NCBI GenBank assembly: GCA_025506515.1
Contig: CM046444.1
Coordinates: 74,134,192 to 74,198,191, forward strand
Length of the DNA: 64,000 nt
Reading direction: 5' to 3'
From: Flaveria trinervia
Taxonomy: Eukaryota; Streptophyta; Magnoliopsida; Asterales; Asteraceae
Positions 23,639 through 36,480 of this stretch are shown in pieces; position 1 is the stretch's first letter, and every line of letters starts with the position of its first letter. The notes under the pieces were generated by a model that was not told the origin of the DNA, made no database searches, and saw nothing but the letters and a program-made list of their open reading frames with translations. The position numbers were made by a program, and so were the translations under genes.

Positions 23639-24444
23639 TGCAGGACGGTTAAGGGATGGTCAATACAATTGGTCTCATAATGAGGAGAGTATTTGAACAC
23701 TTAACAATCAAATAGTGAGTTGGGTTTTTATGAAAGATACTAAGAACACAAGTAAATAATAAGACAAAACAAAGAACAAAGAACAAGAACATGAACAAGA
23801 ACAAGATAAGTATGGTTTCCAAGAATGTTGTTACTTATCTCAAGTCCTATTACAAGTGTTACAAAGTATAAGATAAATACAAGAACCTTAGTTACTTCAT
23901 ACTACATCCTGTAGCCGGCTATACTTTGAAAGCCAGCCGGAGATACTAATCTAGACAACAAGATCAATATCAAAAGGTAGATTACCTTTTGACTTGTGAC
24001 TATGACATGCTATAGCTCACATGCTAATATATTACAAAAAAGATAAAAGGTACAACGTATAAAGTTACAGACTCCAAATCCGAATTTATAGTTTACAAAA
24101 GCATGGGCCTTTTCACTAACTTGTATAAGTGGTGAGCTTTCAGAGTGGCAGTAAAATATTGGTCAGATTTATGCAAAAGTTGATAAGAGAAAGCATGTTT
24201 TCTCTGTCATCGGAAGAAATCAATCTTAATCTCTTGGCTATGGAAGATTTTGTCTTTGAAGCTCAGGAAGACTTCATATTTGGCTTCAGAGATTTGCACT
24301 TTGGTTTCGGATGATTTTACACATAGAATATTTTCTCTAAACTGTGTAACCTTCCAAAAGTAACTTTTACTATGCATTTCATGCGTGTATGCTGGAAGCT
24401 CTTTGGTTGTTTGGTTGCATCAGCCTTTCAAGTATAACCTTACA
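23639..24444 (-). repeat. Element H 3' LTR (CoP2/E family, diverged)
   Basis: Plus strand begins TGCAGGACGG and ends CTTACA, followed by a decayed polypurine tract and sequence like the interior of CoP2 and E. It contains the same ordered blocks as the other LTRs (ACTTTGAAAGCCAGCC, TTGTGACTATGACATGC, ATGTCTTTGAAGCTC-like). It is the most diverged copy. Confidence 0.8.
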
Positions 24445-25635
24445 AACTCGACCTAGACTAATGCTACCAAACCAGAGAAGGATACTCAGATTCTGACAAT
24501 CCTTATCAGGATCAAGATCATTTCTTTGTTCATTAATTGGTAAGGATCACTCAGACACTTATAGTACCTTCTCATGTCATAGAGATCATGCAAAGAAAGA
24601 TCAAGCATGTCTTGCCAGAACTAGACATCTTGACCTCGTTGATCTCTGATGACATGTCCTCTATCTGGATTTGTAGCCAAAGTCTAAGACAGGATGGGTC
24701 TTCGAGCTGCAAGTAGCTCTACCTATGTAGGAGATGGTTATGCCCTCTCTTGTTGAGCTATCTTTGAATGCTCTTAGTGATCCTGAGGTGTGGAGATGAT
24801 GTTGTGGACTTCTTCTTCTTCTTCTTAGCATCCCTCTTCTTGGCCATCCTTTTCCTCCTCTTTGATGACTTTAACTGAGAAGACTAGCCTTCAGTATCAG
24901 GTTGTTCTTGTGTGTCTTTCTTAGTTGGGTCCCCTTCCCTCACAGGTTTAGAAAGTGAGGGATTGGTACCCTGCTATGGATCAGAAGATGAAGTTGGATG
25001 TGGTTCAGCTCTAGGTCCAGGTTGTGTTGTTTCTTGGGGTTAATATTGACCTCAACTTCAGGAGGAGCTTGACTTGGTGAAGAATGCAAATCAACAAGCT
25101 CCCCCTTTTAATCTTCTGCTTGATCACTCTAATGTGCTCATCTTTAATGGATAGAATCATTAGACCAAGCTTCCTCTCTACGAACCCATACAGGTTCAAG
25201 AAGCTAATCATCCTCTACCTATCAGCAAATTTTTTTGGCTCTCTTAGATGATGGCAATTGACTTTGCAGCTTCTTCCATCTTCCTCTTAGCAACTTTTTG
25301 TTCTTTTCTTACTTGTTTCTCAAGCTGCTTAAGAAACTCAAATTCTATGTACTTATATGATTAGGGAAAAAGTGTAATGCCTGATAGAGGCTTGTGGTAC
25401 TTAGGTAGCCAATTATGTTCTGTCTATCTACTTCTTTGTCTACCTGAGGTTGTTCAATTGCCATAACCTCAACCTCAGGGCTTTCTTGAACTGAGGAGAG
25501 GGTAGGAGCATGTTTGTAGAGTGTTTTCTACCTCCTTTCTTCTTTGATCTTAAGATGTAACCCTGTATCCACGACCTCCGTCCTCTCTTCTGATAACTCT
25601 GTATCAGGTAATTTGTTGAGCTCTTCTAAGGGAAG
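24445..25635 (-). pseudogene. Element H extra 3' ORF, C-terminal remnant
   Basis: Minus-strand remnant parallel to 30863-32040 of CoP2 and 51966-53150 of E: a C-terminal block, a Lys-rich stretch (near 24800-24880) and a helical charged stretch. No frame is open for more than about 70 residues. It is cut at 25635 by element C. The other half of H is not visible in the window. Confidence 0.7.
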
Positions 25636-26467
25636 TGTTGGATCAAATAAGGCTAGTGCAACCAAAACAAACACTTATAAATTTTTTGGTGCCACTAATG
25701 AAGAGCTTTCAAAGGCAAAAGCTGAGCTTCCAAAGGTCATGTCTGAAAGAACTTTCGAAGAGAAGCTCCAACTTCCAAGACAAAGTCTTCTTTCTTCCGA
25801 AGTTCAACATTTGGAAGATTGCAAGACAATGACTTCCGAAGTATAAAGTTCTAAAGATCATCACAAGACATAGAAGAGGTAGACTCTTCCGAAGTATAAG
25901 TGGCTTCTAAGAACTTGTTCTTCCAAAGCCGATTAACCTTCGGAACAACCTACTATCAACTAGTGGACATAAGTATGGTCCTTCTATCAAAACTGCTGCA
26001 ATCACTGAGATACCACATGCCCTTTCCCAAGCCCATGTAGTTAACCATAATGTATTCCACTGTTCATTCCTGATCATTTTGTATACTTACTAACTTTAGT
26101 TGGTGACAAAAGGTAAGTCGTGGACATATCATGACTACCAAATCTTCGATATCGTTTTATCTAAGATACCTTACCTTTAGCCATGTAATTTTTCTTTAGT
26201 CGTAAGTTTCCAGTTGGTATCAAAGTAACACCAGCTGTAGATAATAGTATATCTAGTTTCTCATTGTAACTCATTTAACATGCTTGTAGGACTCTTACAT
26301 TGATTTGAGAAGTAATATATACAAGTATCTTGCAAAACCTATTTTCTTTTGTTTGTTTACTTTGTATATTATTATCAACTCTTGAGGGATTCTGCATCAT
26401 CAAATTGAGTGTTACTTAGTGAGTTTGAGAGATAACATTTGTGTTGAGTGACAAAACAGATCCTACA
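25636..26467 (+). repeat. Element C 5' LTR
   Basis: 832 bp, TGTTGGATC...GATCCTACA, followed directly by a primer-binding site, so it is a plus-strand 5' LTR. It contains CTTCCGAAG/CTTCGGAA motifs (25740-25945) and the AACTTTAGTTGGTG stem-loop (26091-26106). It is homologous to F at 63226-63907. The five bases on its left are GGAAG; the matching right-hand copy was not found. Confidence 0.85.
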
Positions 26468-26469
26468 AT

Positions 26470-26487
26470 TGGTATCAAAGCAGTCCA
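26470..26487 (+). other. Element C primer-binding site
   Basis: TGGTATCAAAGCAGTCCA, two bases after the LTR. One base differs from the usual TGGTATCAGAGC. Initiator tRNA-Met type. Confidence 0.8.
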
Positions 26488-26556
26488 GGCTCTTGATTGT
26501 GAGATCTTACCATCCTAATAAACCATTTTCTTCACGCATACCCTCACTACACTTAA

Positions 26557-28960
26557 ATGGACCTCAACCAAAAATCATCTGAAGGTGAAATGGGGACGAT
26601 GTCTAAAGCACCCATCTTCACCTCTCAGAACTTCAGATCTTGGAGCAGACATATTGAAGGTTTTATTAGGTCTCAAGACAACATGATATGGAAGTCTATC
26701 ACTAATAGCCCTTACAAGCCAATGGTTTCAGCACCGGCTAGAAATGGTGCTATAATAGAGAAGGTGGTTCAAGACTAATCTGATGAAGACCATAAGCAGC
26801 TAGAGATCGATTGGAAAAGTAATGCCTATTCTTATGACTGCCATACCAATTCCATCATGTTGGGATTTGAGCATTACTAGTCTACCAAAGAACTCTTTGA
26901 TGCTTTGTCTTAGATGTACGCCAGCTCCAATGACCCCAAGAAAGATTCCCTGAAGCCACACTTTGAAAACTTCATTTATATTGCTGGAGAAACCCTCACT
27001 TACCAATACTTCAGGTATATGGATCTTATTTTATCACTTCACTCTATAAGAGTGACTCTTGAGATGAGAGTTCTCTCATGAAAGTTCATGAGTGCACTTC
27101 CAAATGAGTGACTTTCTATTATGTCTGTATCAAGAGGACAGAGAACTTAAACTCTTTCAATATGACTAAACTATATAGTATCCTTGATGGATACCATGTA
27201 GAGATGGAAAACAAGAGAGGCTACCAGGTGAGCAGACCCTCAAGCTTTCTTACTAGCTACACTCTAATGGTTGTTGAAGGCTTAAGACCCCCAAGCATCA
27301 GTAGTATCTGACTTACTCCCAGCAGCCATCATGTTCTTCTCGGCCATACATCACGTATCCAAATACTCCAAAGTCTCAACAGACTCAGTCAAGTCCCTTC
27401 CAGGACAGTTGTGCCTTTGTCTTAGGAAATGAGCATTCTAGTGACTTTCAATTTTGTTTTGATGATCTAAAATGTTTCAGCCTAGATGATGTTGAATACA
27501 TGGACATTTTTCAATAGATGGCTCTACTAACTTACCGAGCAAAGAAATATGTTAAGAGAACTAGAAGGAAATTTCCCCAAAACCTAACTAATAGCAAATT
27601 CAGGTTTGGCAGGTTCAACACCAAGTGTTACAACTATAACTAGCTATGTTACTTTGTGAAGGAATGCAAGTCTACCAAATCCAATCCAGGAACCACTCAA
27701 GCCTCCACACATCCTATCACACCCAAAGCCGCTAGAAAGTCGACTAAACAACACAATCTGCTGTTGCTCAGGAGGTTGATTGGAGATTCATGGTGCAAGT
27801 TTTGAGTCCGGCTCAAACATTGATGGCTAGAACTAATGACAGCAAGGTATTTAGACACCTTTGTACTCCAGCTTGCATTGCTAAAGTTAAAATGTATCAA
27901 GACTACAGTATGGAAATTAAATCTGATATTGGGTCTTTGAATATCCTTAAAAGTGATTTTAAAAGGGATCAATCTAACTACAAAATGAAAATTGAAGAGT
28001 TAGAGAAAACCGTTCCCTTTTTAAAACATAAACATACCAATTGTGGGACTCAAATCAAAGATTTAATCTCCAAATTGACTGAGGCTCAAGCCCAGTTAGT
28101 CATAGCTGAGGCACAAGCCAGGAAGCATGCTATCTCTGAGCAAACCTTCCAAGCCATTCGTGTATCATCCTCTCACTCAAATATTCTTATCAAAACAAAG
28201 GTGGGTTGGGAATCATTGAAATAACTCCACCACATTCTTATGAGTCTATCAGACAACTGAGATGTGGGACTAAAGAGTAACAGGTTCCAACTATTGACCC
28301 ACCACCTCATGAGTTGAAGAGTGTTAGAACTATGGAGACCATCACATGGATGGATCATGTAATACAACCCATTCCCACCAGTGATGATCATCCCTAACCA
28401 CCAAAAGCAGAAGAAACAGGACTAAGGTAGCTATAAAAACTGCCAAGAAAGTAGCTGAGTCCAAGCTGAAGATAGACCTAAAGGAGTGTATTATCAACAC
28501 TCATGTCTTGCTAGACTACACAAAAGTTGACGGGGAAGACTATTGATGAAGAGAAGAAATTCAGCCACAAAGATTAACATTGCAAATATAATGAGTGGTC
28601 AACAAAATCACATGGCTAATGATTGTTACTATAATCCTGCAAGCACACATTATGCAAATAGTGTTAAGAAAGGAGTCAAGGAAGGTATCATATTTGGACC
28701 TTATCATATGGTCCAAGTGATGAGGAAAGGAAAGCTTGTTTCCAAAGCAAAGTTGCTTTCGGAAGAAAATCATTCTTCTGAAATGAAAATAGCTTCAAAA
28801 GATATGCCTAAGAAAATCAGGAATAAGAAAAGAGTTCCTTTGAAATATTCCGAAAAGAAGACTGCTCCAGAAGAAAAGGTGAGGAAAGGTTCTTTCAAGA
28901 AGAAAAAGCCTCGGAGGTATGGCATGTTGCCCAAGTTTCATCAAGCTCATCTACATTGAC
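26557..28960 (+). pseudogene. gag: Element C gag, heavily decayed
   Basis: Starts at 26557 (MDLNQKSSEGEMGTMSKAPIF) and parallels the CoP2/E gag: FRSWSRHIEGFIRSQDNMIW, then YQYFRYMDLI, a decayed knuckle near 27628-27675 where the second Cys is Tyr, and a charged coiled-coil-like segment at 27790-28224 (ILKSDFKRDQSNYKMKIEEL). The basic segment at 28543-28959 corresponds to the gag-protease linker. There are many stops. Confidence 0.85.
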
Positions 28961-30061
28961 CTGCCAATGGATAAAAGGAAGATCAAACAAGATGTCATAG
29001 CCTAAACCTCTTCTTCACAAACATCTATTGAACCCCTATGCATAGACTTTGGTTCAATTATATCCTTATCATTGGAAAAGCCCAAAACCACAAGGCTTAG
29101 GTTTTCAATAATAACTAACTTTTTCACCTTATGTGCAGGGACATCCATATGACAAGAATAACAATGTGTGGATTGTAGATAGTGGATGCTCCAGGCACAT
29201 GATTGGGAACAAATTTCTTATTCCAACAATTTCAATATTTTGATAGAGTTCCTATTCAATTTGGAGGTAAGGCCGAAGAATACATTTCTGGCAGAGGAAG
29301 TGTATCCAACGACAAGTTAAAAGTTGACAAAGTAAATTTTGTCAAGTAGCTTGAACACAATCTTTTAAGTGTTTCTCAATTCTGTGACCAAAAGCACCAA
29401 ATGCTTTTCATAGAACATGAGTGCATTATCGTCAAAACCAAGATGACAATTCCTTAGGAATTGGTGCTTCTTAGATCTCCAGGAATGGGGATATGTAAAA
29501 GCTAGATATGAATAATGCTTCCCCATTAGGTCAAATATCATGCTTTCTTTCCAATGTGGATGGTGATGAGTCAACTCTATGCCATAAACGAATGTGTCAT
29601 GTAAATTTTAAAACCACAAATAAATTTGTTAAAATAAGTTGGTGCGTGGTTTTCCTAAAAATGAATTTTCTACAAAGATAATTATGTTGCATGTCTGAAA
29701 GGAAACCAACATAGAGCATTTCATAAATCCAAAGAAGTAAACTTTTCACCACTCCATTACACTTATTGCACATGGATCTATTTGGTTCCACAAGTATAAT
29801 GAGCATTGGAAAGAAATCATATTGCCTTGAGATTGTTATTGATTTTACTTGATTCAAATAGGTATTCTTTTTAAGTCTAAAAGATGAAACCGCTGAAACT
29901 ATAAAATCTTTTATTATTAAAATAGAAAATCAAATTGATCACAAGGTTAAGATTATTAGAAGTGATGAAGAGATTGAGTTTATGAATCAAGTTGTTGACA
30001 TATTCTTTAACTCAAAAGGGAAGCTAGAAAATATAGTGCTCCTACAACTCCACAACAAAAT
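28961..30061 (+). pseudogene. pol: Element C protease and integrase, first part
   Basis: Protease motif VDSGCSRHM at 29174-29200; pre-integrase region at about 29580-29700 (CHKRMCHVNFK); integrase core beginning HMDLFGS near 29770 and RSDEEIEF near 29960. Stops interrupt it throughout. At 30061 the frame is cut by CoP2 inside the PQQNGVVER segment and resumes at 41978. Confidence 0.88.
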
Positions 30062-30862
30062 TGCAGGATCGTTGAAGGGTGTAGAGTTACAACACAACAA
30101 CACAAAGAGGAGATAAACTGAACTTAGATCAAACAGTACACTGGATTAACCAAGTGGTGATACTAAGAACACAAGTAATATATGAGACAGAACACAATGA
30201 ACACAAGTGTTTGGTTTTCAAGAATGCAGTATATTGCCTTCTCTATGTTCTATTACAAGTGTTACAAAAGCATATTGGAAAGATACAAGAACATGAGATA
30301 CTTACAGAACATCCTACAACCAACTATACTTTGAAAGCCAGCTGGATACAATTGACTAGAGACACACAAAATCAATTGTAGAGTCAAAATGCAAATTGCC
30401 TTTTGACTAGTGACTATGACATGCGATAGCTCACATCCTTATCTATTACAAAAAAAGGATGAAGTACATAAAGTAGAAAGTTACAGACTCAAGACCTCAA
30501 TGTACAGTTACCAAAAGCATGGACCTTTTCACCAAACCATGTTAGTTGGTGACTTGCAGAGTTGCAGCGGAAAGGTGTCCAGCTTTATGGAATAGTACAT
30601 CAGATAAAGCATGTTACTAAAAGTCTTCGGAAGAATCTGTCTTCATGAACTTGAAGCTTCGGAAGACTTTGTCTCTGAGGCTTCAGAAGACTTCATCTTT
30701 GGCTTCAGAAGATGTTGGTCTTGGATTCAGAAGATTGCACACTAAGAGTATTTCTGTTGCACATGTGAAACTTCCGAAGCATTCCACTTTAATGCACTTG
30801 TGCAACATGCAGGAAAGACTAAAGATGTTTAGGTTGCATCAGCCTCTTCATTAATCTCTACA
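30062..30862 (-). repeat. CoP2 3' LTR
   Basis: 801 bp, TGCAGGATCG...CTCTACA on the plus strand, bounded on the right by a polypurine tract (CCTAGGGGGAGTT on the minus strand, about 30863-30876). CTTCGGAAG-type motifs cluster at 30630-30780; the stem-loop is at 30529-30551. Confidence 0.93.
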
Positions 30863-33800
30863 AACTCCCCCTAGGCTGATGCTACCAAATCATTTAGAAA
30901 ACTTCAGATATTAACAGTCCTCATTAGGATGATCACCATTCTTTTGTTCATAAGATGATCAGGATCCTTTAGGTTGTCAAAGTGTCTTCTCATGTCAAAA
31001 AGGTCATGTAGAGGAAACTGAAACATATCTTGCCATGTATAGATGTCTTCAATGCCTTGATCTCCAATAACATGACACCTTTCTGGATTTGTGGTGTATG
31101 TCCAAGACAAGATGGCTCTTCCTGATGCTAGAGGAGCTACTGAAGTTGGAGTTGATGGAGCTTCCTCTGGCTTCACATCCTCAGGATGTTCTGATTCATC
31201 CTGAGGTTCAGAAGGGGATGCAGGCTTCTTCTCTTCTTAGACTTTGGTTTAGAAGCCATCCTTTTTCGTCTCTTTCCAATTTTACTGAGAAGACTGGCCT
31301 GTAGCACCAGATTGATTTTCACTGTCTTTCTAAGTTGGACTTCCTCTCTCTCAGGTTCAGATGGAGAGGGAGGTTGACCCTACTGTGTGATCAGAAGATG
31401 AAGCTTGCTGAGCATTAGCAGGAGGTCCGGTTGTGTTGTGTCTGTTTGTTCAACCTTAACCTCCACTTCAGGTGGGGCCTGACTTGGAGTGGAGTGTAAG
31501 TCAGTGAGCTTTCCACTCTTAATCTTCTACTTGATTACCTGATATGTTCATCCATAGTGGATAGAGACATGGGTCCAAGTCTCCTTCCGGAGAATCCATA
31601 CAGCCTTAAGAAGCCATCATCCTCTGCCTATGAGCAGACTTCTTCATGCTCTTTTGGATGATGGCTCTTGATTTTGCAGCTTCTTCCCTTAGCTTCTTCT
31701 TTGTTGTCTTTTTTTCCTTGACTAACTAAAGCTCAAGTTATTTTAAATACTCAAACTCAATATAGTCATAAGGTAGGGGAAGGAGTGCATCTGCCTGGTA
31801 AAGGCCTGTGGCACTCAGGTAGTTAATCATCTTGATTATGTCTTCTTCCTTATCTACCCGAGGTTCTTGTTGAACCACATCCTCTTGTTCAAGACTTTCT
31901 TGAACTGGTGAGAGGGTAGGCATACCTTTGTATAGTCTTTTTCTTCTTCTCTCTTCTTTGACATGTACTAGGAGTTCTACATCTTCTGCCTCCTTCTTCT
32001 CTCTTGACCTTTCCAGATCAACCAGCTCATTCAATTCATCCAAGGGGAGAGAAATGACATTATCTATGTCATAGTTCCTAGTCTGCACATAGTTGATCCT
32101 GACTGCCCTTAAGTCATCATTCTGAGTATCTGGTCTGGGGGTAGCCCTGATTGCAGACTCCATGAGTCTTGGAAACTCAATAGAGGAACTTTCTCCCTTT
32201 AGCCTCTTTTTCCTCTCTTTCTCCTCCTCCTTAATCTCCTCAGATGTCATCTTTCTTTTCCCTTTGTCACTCTCAGACGTTTGTGAGTCAGGGTGGAGAG
32301 AGCTTTGGCCTTCATTGCTCGTTGCAGTATCTGAACTCAGGCCAGAGAGAGGTTAGAGCACCTTCACTAGCAGGTGTCTCACAAGGAATATGGATCTCTG
32401 CAGCAGTTGGAGATGATGAGACAGGGCTCTCAGGTTCGGTCACTGGGCCTTCAGTCAAGGTTTCCCCTATGAAGCTAATCTTAGGGTCTGTTAACATCCA
32501 GTTGACCAATGACATGCCTGATTGCCTTAGTTCTCCTGCTTAGGCTAAACTCTGCAATGATCCTGTCTTGGATTCTTTTAGGCCGTCTGTCAGCTTGTCT
32601 TGATTGGCTTGGTTGACAAGTGGCATGTTGACTAGATCCAGACCTTCATAATAGTCCATGTTTTGAAAATTGAAGACTTCTTGCTATCCTTGAACTCTTA
32701 TGATGATGAGGGCCTTCCTGTTATTGTCATACCTCCACCCAATAATTTGATTGAAGGATGGTGAAGGTGACATAGCCCTTGTATCCCATCCTCAAACCAA
32801 CTCTGTATGAAGGAGTCTGTGTAGTCCACATCAATGTGAATTAGAGGAGGTTGCTGAGAATGCACAGTTGCAAGCGAGGATGGTGAGTCCTCAATGTCCA
32901 TTCTCTCGGAGGAACTCCCAGGTTCTATGGTTGTAATGATTTTCTCCCCCTTTTTGGTAGCATCACCCACTTGCATAGGTGAGTTGGAGGATAGGTCAAT
33001 CATATCCACAGGTTCTTGTGTTCCTGGTGAGCTCTCCTTAAGGGTCTCCCAGCTAGTTTTCCTTAAGATATGAAATATCAAGTTGCTAATCATTGATCCT
33101 GTGTTGTAAGCTAGTCACCTGAGATTCAAGGTGACTGACCTTTGAGACTAGGTAAGTGCATGTTTTAGACAGTTTTGCACTTTTAGTCTCAGATCCCCCT
33201 CATCTTCATCAAAAATCACTGGGGGTGGAGAAGATTGGACCAGAGTCCTTTCTCTCTTGAACATTCTAAGTTCTTGGCTACTGGATTTCTCTCTGCTCAC
33301 TGGTAGTCTCAGTTGAGATGTCAGTGGGCTGAGTTGCCATGGTTGAGGTCTTAATGATGTAATCACTTTCAGAAGTGAGAGCCTCTTCCAAATGGACATC
33401 CTGAACAAGGTTCAGGAATGTCCACCTTAGTTTCAGGTGACTGATGTGGGATAGATATAGGAGACTCAGTAGTACTCATCTCTCTTGAGTAGACGGAAAG
33501 AAGAGAGATTCATTATACTCACTGAAACCTATATCTTCATCAGTATAGAATTCAAGGTTGGGAATGGGTTGGTTGAGATCTATAGGCTGGGGATGGTAAC
33601 TGTCCCCTGAAGGTTGATCATTTGAGTGTGAGACTCAGAATGATGGCTTAAGGCAGTAGGGCTAATAAGCTCATCAGGCTGAGTATGAGGAACCTCAGCA
33701 CTGATTCTTAAAGAGATGGGAGTGGTCTGCTCCTCAGGAGAAATGGGAGCTCCAGTGTCCACTTCTTCCTGTATGGGTGAGTATATAGGGACCTCCACAG

Positions 33801-34272
33801 ACTGAATAGTCTGAGCGGGGGTTTGTTTGATTTTCTTTGGTAGGTGATGGAGATTTGAGGCTGTGTGGGTGGTTGGGAAGTAGCAAGTGTGGGTTCAACA
33901 CTAGCTTGTGCTGCTAGGTTGTCACCTTGAACAATGAGCTCTAACATTTTTGGGACTAGGGCTATTTCTACCCCAGAGAATCCAACAGTGGACTTTCTCA
34001 ATATTTTAAAGATACGGGCTTCATCTATCCTAATTTAAGAATGTTACCTGTTTCCCTAACTGTGAGCCCAGTTCACAGTTAAGAATGTACTGGACATATC
34101 TAGGAAAATGTAATATTCTAAGGAGTCTAAATTAGCAAGCAAATTGTATAAACAAACTGAGAGTATCTGAATTTGACCCCTTGAACCATTCCATGGACTA
34201 TGAAGGAGAGATCTTCAGGAATCTGATCCCATCCAGCATTGATAAGCTGTGGAAACATGCAAGGTTGGCCAT
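30863..34272 (-). pseudogene. CoP2 extra 3' ORF (aORF), broken
   Basis: Likely start at 34272. Pieces: 34001-33708, 33798-33580, 33408-33148, 33093-32698, 32250-31738 and 31176-30904. The N-terminal part contains WDQIPEDLSFIVHGMV-like sequence (shared with E); a Ser/Pro/Thr-rich middle follows; then a Lys/Glu-rich helical block (32250-31738, with IIKMINYLSATGLYQADALL) and a C-terminal block with YTWQDMFQFPLHDLFDMR. No signal peptide or membrane span seen. Same type of ORF as in E and, more distantly, CoP1. Confidence 0.75.
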
Positions 34273-34976
34273 TTTGAAGTAGCTTAAGGAGACGGGAAAG
34301 AGAAAGAAATTTCAGAGAGAAATTTGGGTTTTTTAGGTTTGGAGGAAGAACAGATGATAGAAGAGGGGGGAAACCGTTGGGCTTATATGTGAGAAGGATT
34401 TCAGATAAAGTTTAATAAAAGAGGATAAACTTTGAAATCGGATGTCGGTCCACCTCTGAAAAAGTAGTTTACTTTTTGCTCAAAAAGAGTTTTCTTGGAA
34501 GTCAAAAAGCTTCCGAAGGTTAATTATCTTCGGAAATTTTAATTAAAAAGCTTCCGAAGCTAAAATGACTTCGGAAGAATTTCTGAGAGATTTGAAAATT
34601 TTGCTTCGGAAGAAAAATTAAAGCTTGAGTGGTTTGTGTATAAACTAACAAAGCTTCCGAGAGTTAATTTTGCTCGGAAGTAAATGGTCCTTAAAAATGA
34701 GTAAGTGTCTGAGAGAAATATTTAAGCTTCAGAAGATAAATTTAAAAATTTTTCGAAGGTAAACTTCTTAGACAGTTATTTAGTTTGAAGGCATGATTTA
34801 CTTCTGAAGTTAAAAAACATAACTTCCAAAGTATCAGAAATTTTCAAAAATCTAAGAAAAGTCTTCAAAAGGAAATTTTCATCCAAAGAAACATGAGCTT
34901 ATGAAAGTGATGAACTAGACAACTTAGGACCCACATGAATTTTAAAGAAATAATAAGAATTAGATTTAACAAAGAT
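34273..34976. repeat. CoP2 pol-to-3'ORF spacer with CTTCGGAAG array
   Basis: 34495-34870 holds repeated CTTCCGAAG, CTTCGGAAG and CTTCCGA variants separated by 15-40 bases. It sits exactly where CoP1 has its ACTACTGA array. No open frame. Confidence 0.75.
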
Positions 34977-36480
34977 CTACTCAAAGGTGGTCATCCCAAT
35001 AGCTGATATAAGATATTTAAATCTGTGTTCATCAAAAGCCTTTGTAAACAGATCAACATATTGTTCATCTATGTGAACCTTGACTAGTTTAATTAATCCC
35101 TTTTCATAGTTATCTCTTATTAAATGATACCTGATATTGATGTGCTTTATCCTTGAGTGTTGCATAGGGTTCTCTGTGATTGAGATAACACTGTTGTTGT
35201 CTATGTGAATGGGAGTCTCCTTGAAGTTTAATCAATAGTCCAGCATCTGATTTTGAATCCAAAGTACTTGAGCACAGCAGTGTGCAGCAGCAATGTATTC
35301 AGCTTCAGCAGTTGATGCAGAGACAAAGGATTGTTTCTTCATTGCCATGAGACAACCCTTCCACCAAGAAATTGACATCCCCCAGATGTAGACTTTGCAG
35401 TCATGTTGCAAACCACATAATCAATATCTGTATAGGCATACAAATTGAAGTCAGAACTCTTGGGATACCATAGGCCAAGTGTTGATGCACCCTTGAGGTA
35501 TCTTAGAATCCTCTTGACAGTGATAAGGGTGAGACATCTTAGGGTTGGCTTGATATCTTGCACAAAAACATGTAGCAAACATGATATAGGCCTGCTAGCA
35601 GTAAGATACATAAGAGACCAATCATAGCCCTGTAAATGCTCATCTACACACTCCCCCTCAAGATCAGGCCAGGAGAGTGCTTTCTGGCTATGGGTGTCTT
35701 AGCAATCTTACAGTCAGTCATATATACCTCTGGAGTATGTCCTGAACATACTTTGACTGACTTATGAAGATTCCATCTTCAACTTTCTTCACTGAATTCC
35801 CAGAAAGAAATTGAGTTCCCCCCATGGCACTCATTTCAAATCTGTCTTTCATCAGCTTCTCTAAGTCTTTGCAGAGCTTTGGATTAGTTGAACCAAAGAT
35901 GATGACATCCACATATACTTTACTAGCAAATGTCTTTTCCTTGTCCTTTGATGAAAAGAGTTCTATCTATAGTACCACTTCTGTATCCATGTTTACAGAG
36001 ATACTCAGACAGTGTCTCATACCACTTCCTGGTGCCTGATGCAGCCCATAGAGAGTTTTGTCAAGCTTGCAGACATAATCAAGATGACCAGGTTCTACAA
36101 AACGAGTGGCTGTTTAACATAAACCTTTTCATCTATCACTCCATACAAAGGCACACTTTACATCAAGTTGAAAAACCTTGAATTCTTGGATGCAGCAAAT
36201 GCTAGGAATATCCTACAACTTCTAATCTTTGCCACTGGAGCAAAGACATTAGTGTAGTCAAACCTTCTCTTGTGTGTATCCTTGAACAACCAGTCTAGCT
36301 TTGTTCTTGATGATGATGCTCTATCATCTTTCTTGTTCCTAAACACCCATTTGTTCCATGGTAGTCTTCCTAGAAGGAAGAGGACAAAGGTTCCAAACTT
36401 TCTGCCTTTTGAATTGAAGCGCTCTTTGTTGCATAGCTTCAACCCAACTTCCATCCTTTAGAGCTTGATCAACTTTCTTT
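34977..36480 (-). pseudogene. pol: CoP2 RT and RNase H, broken
   Basis: RT: WNKWVFRNKK and FAPVAKI near 36350-36230; catalytic box at 35904-35915 reads YVDV instead of YVDD, followed by IIFGSTNPKLCKDLEKLM. RNase H: YLTASRP, LRYLKGASTLGLWYP, TSGGCQFLGGRVVSWQ (35611-35339) and the end IKHINIRYHLIRD (35165-34977). Frameshifts and stops separate the blocks. The last Asp of YVDD binds catalytic metal, so this RT should be inactive. Confidence 0.88.

Noticed and set aside
26557..26778. Independent small host gene
   Set aside because: It lies after an LTR and primer-binding site and aligns in content with the gag start of CoP2 and E.
30154..30381. Short frame repeated at 41273-41500 and 51254-51523
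   Set aside because: It is conserved only because it lies within LTR copies; it is not a gene.
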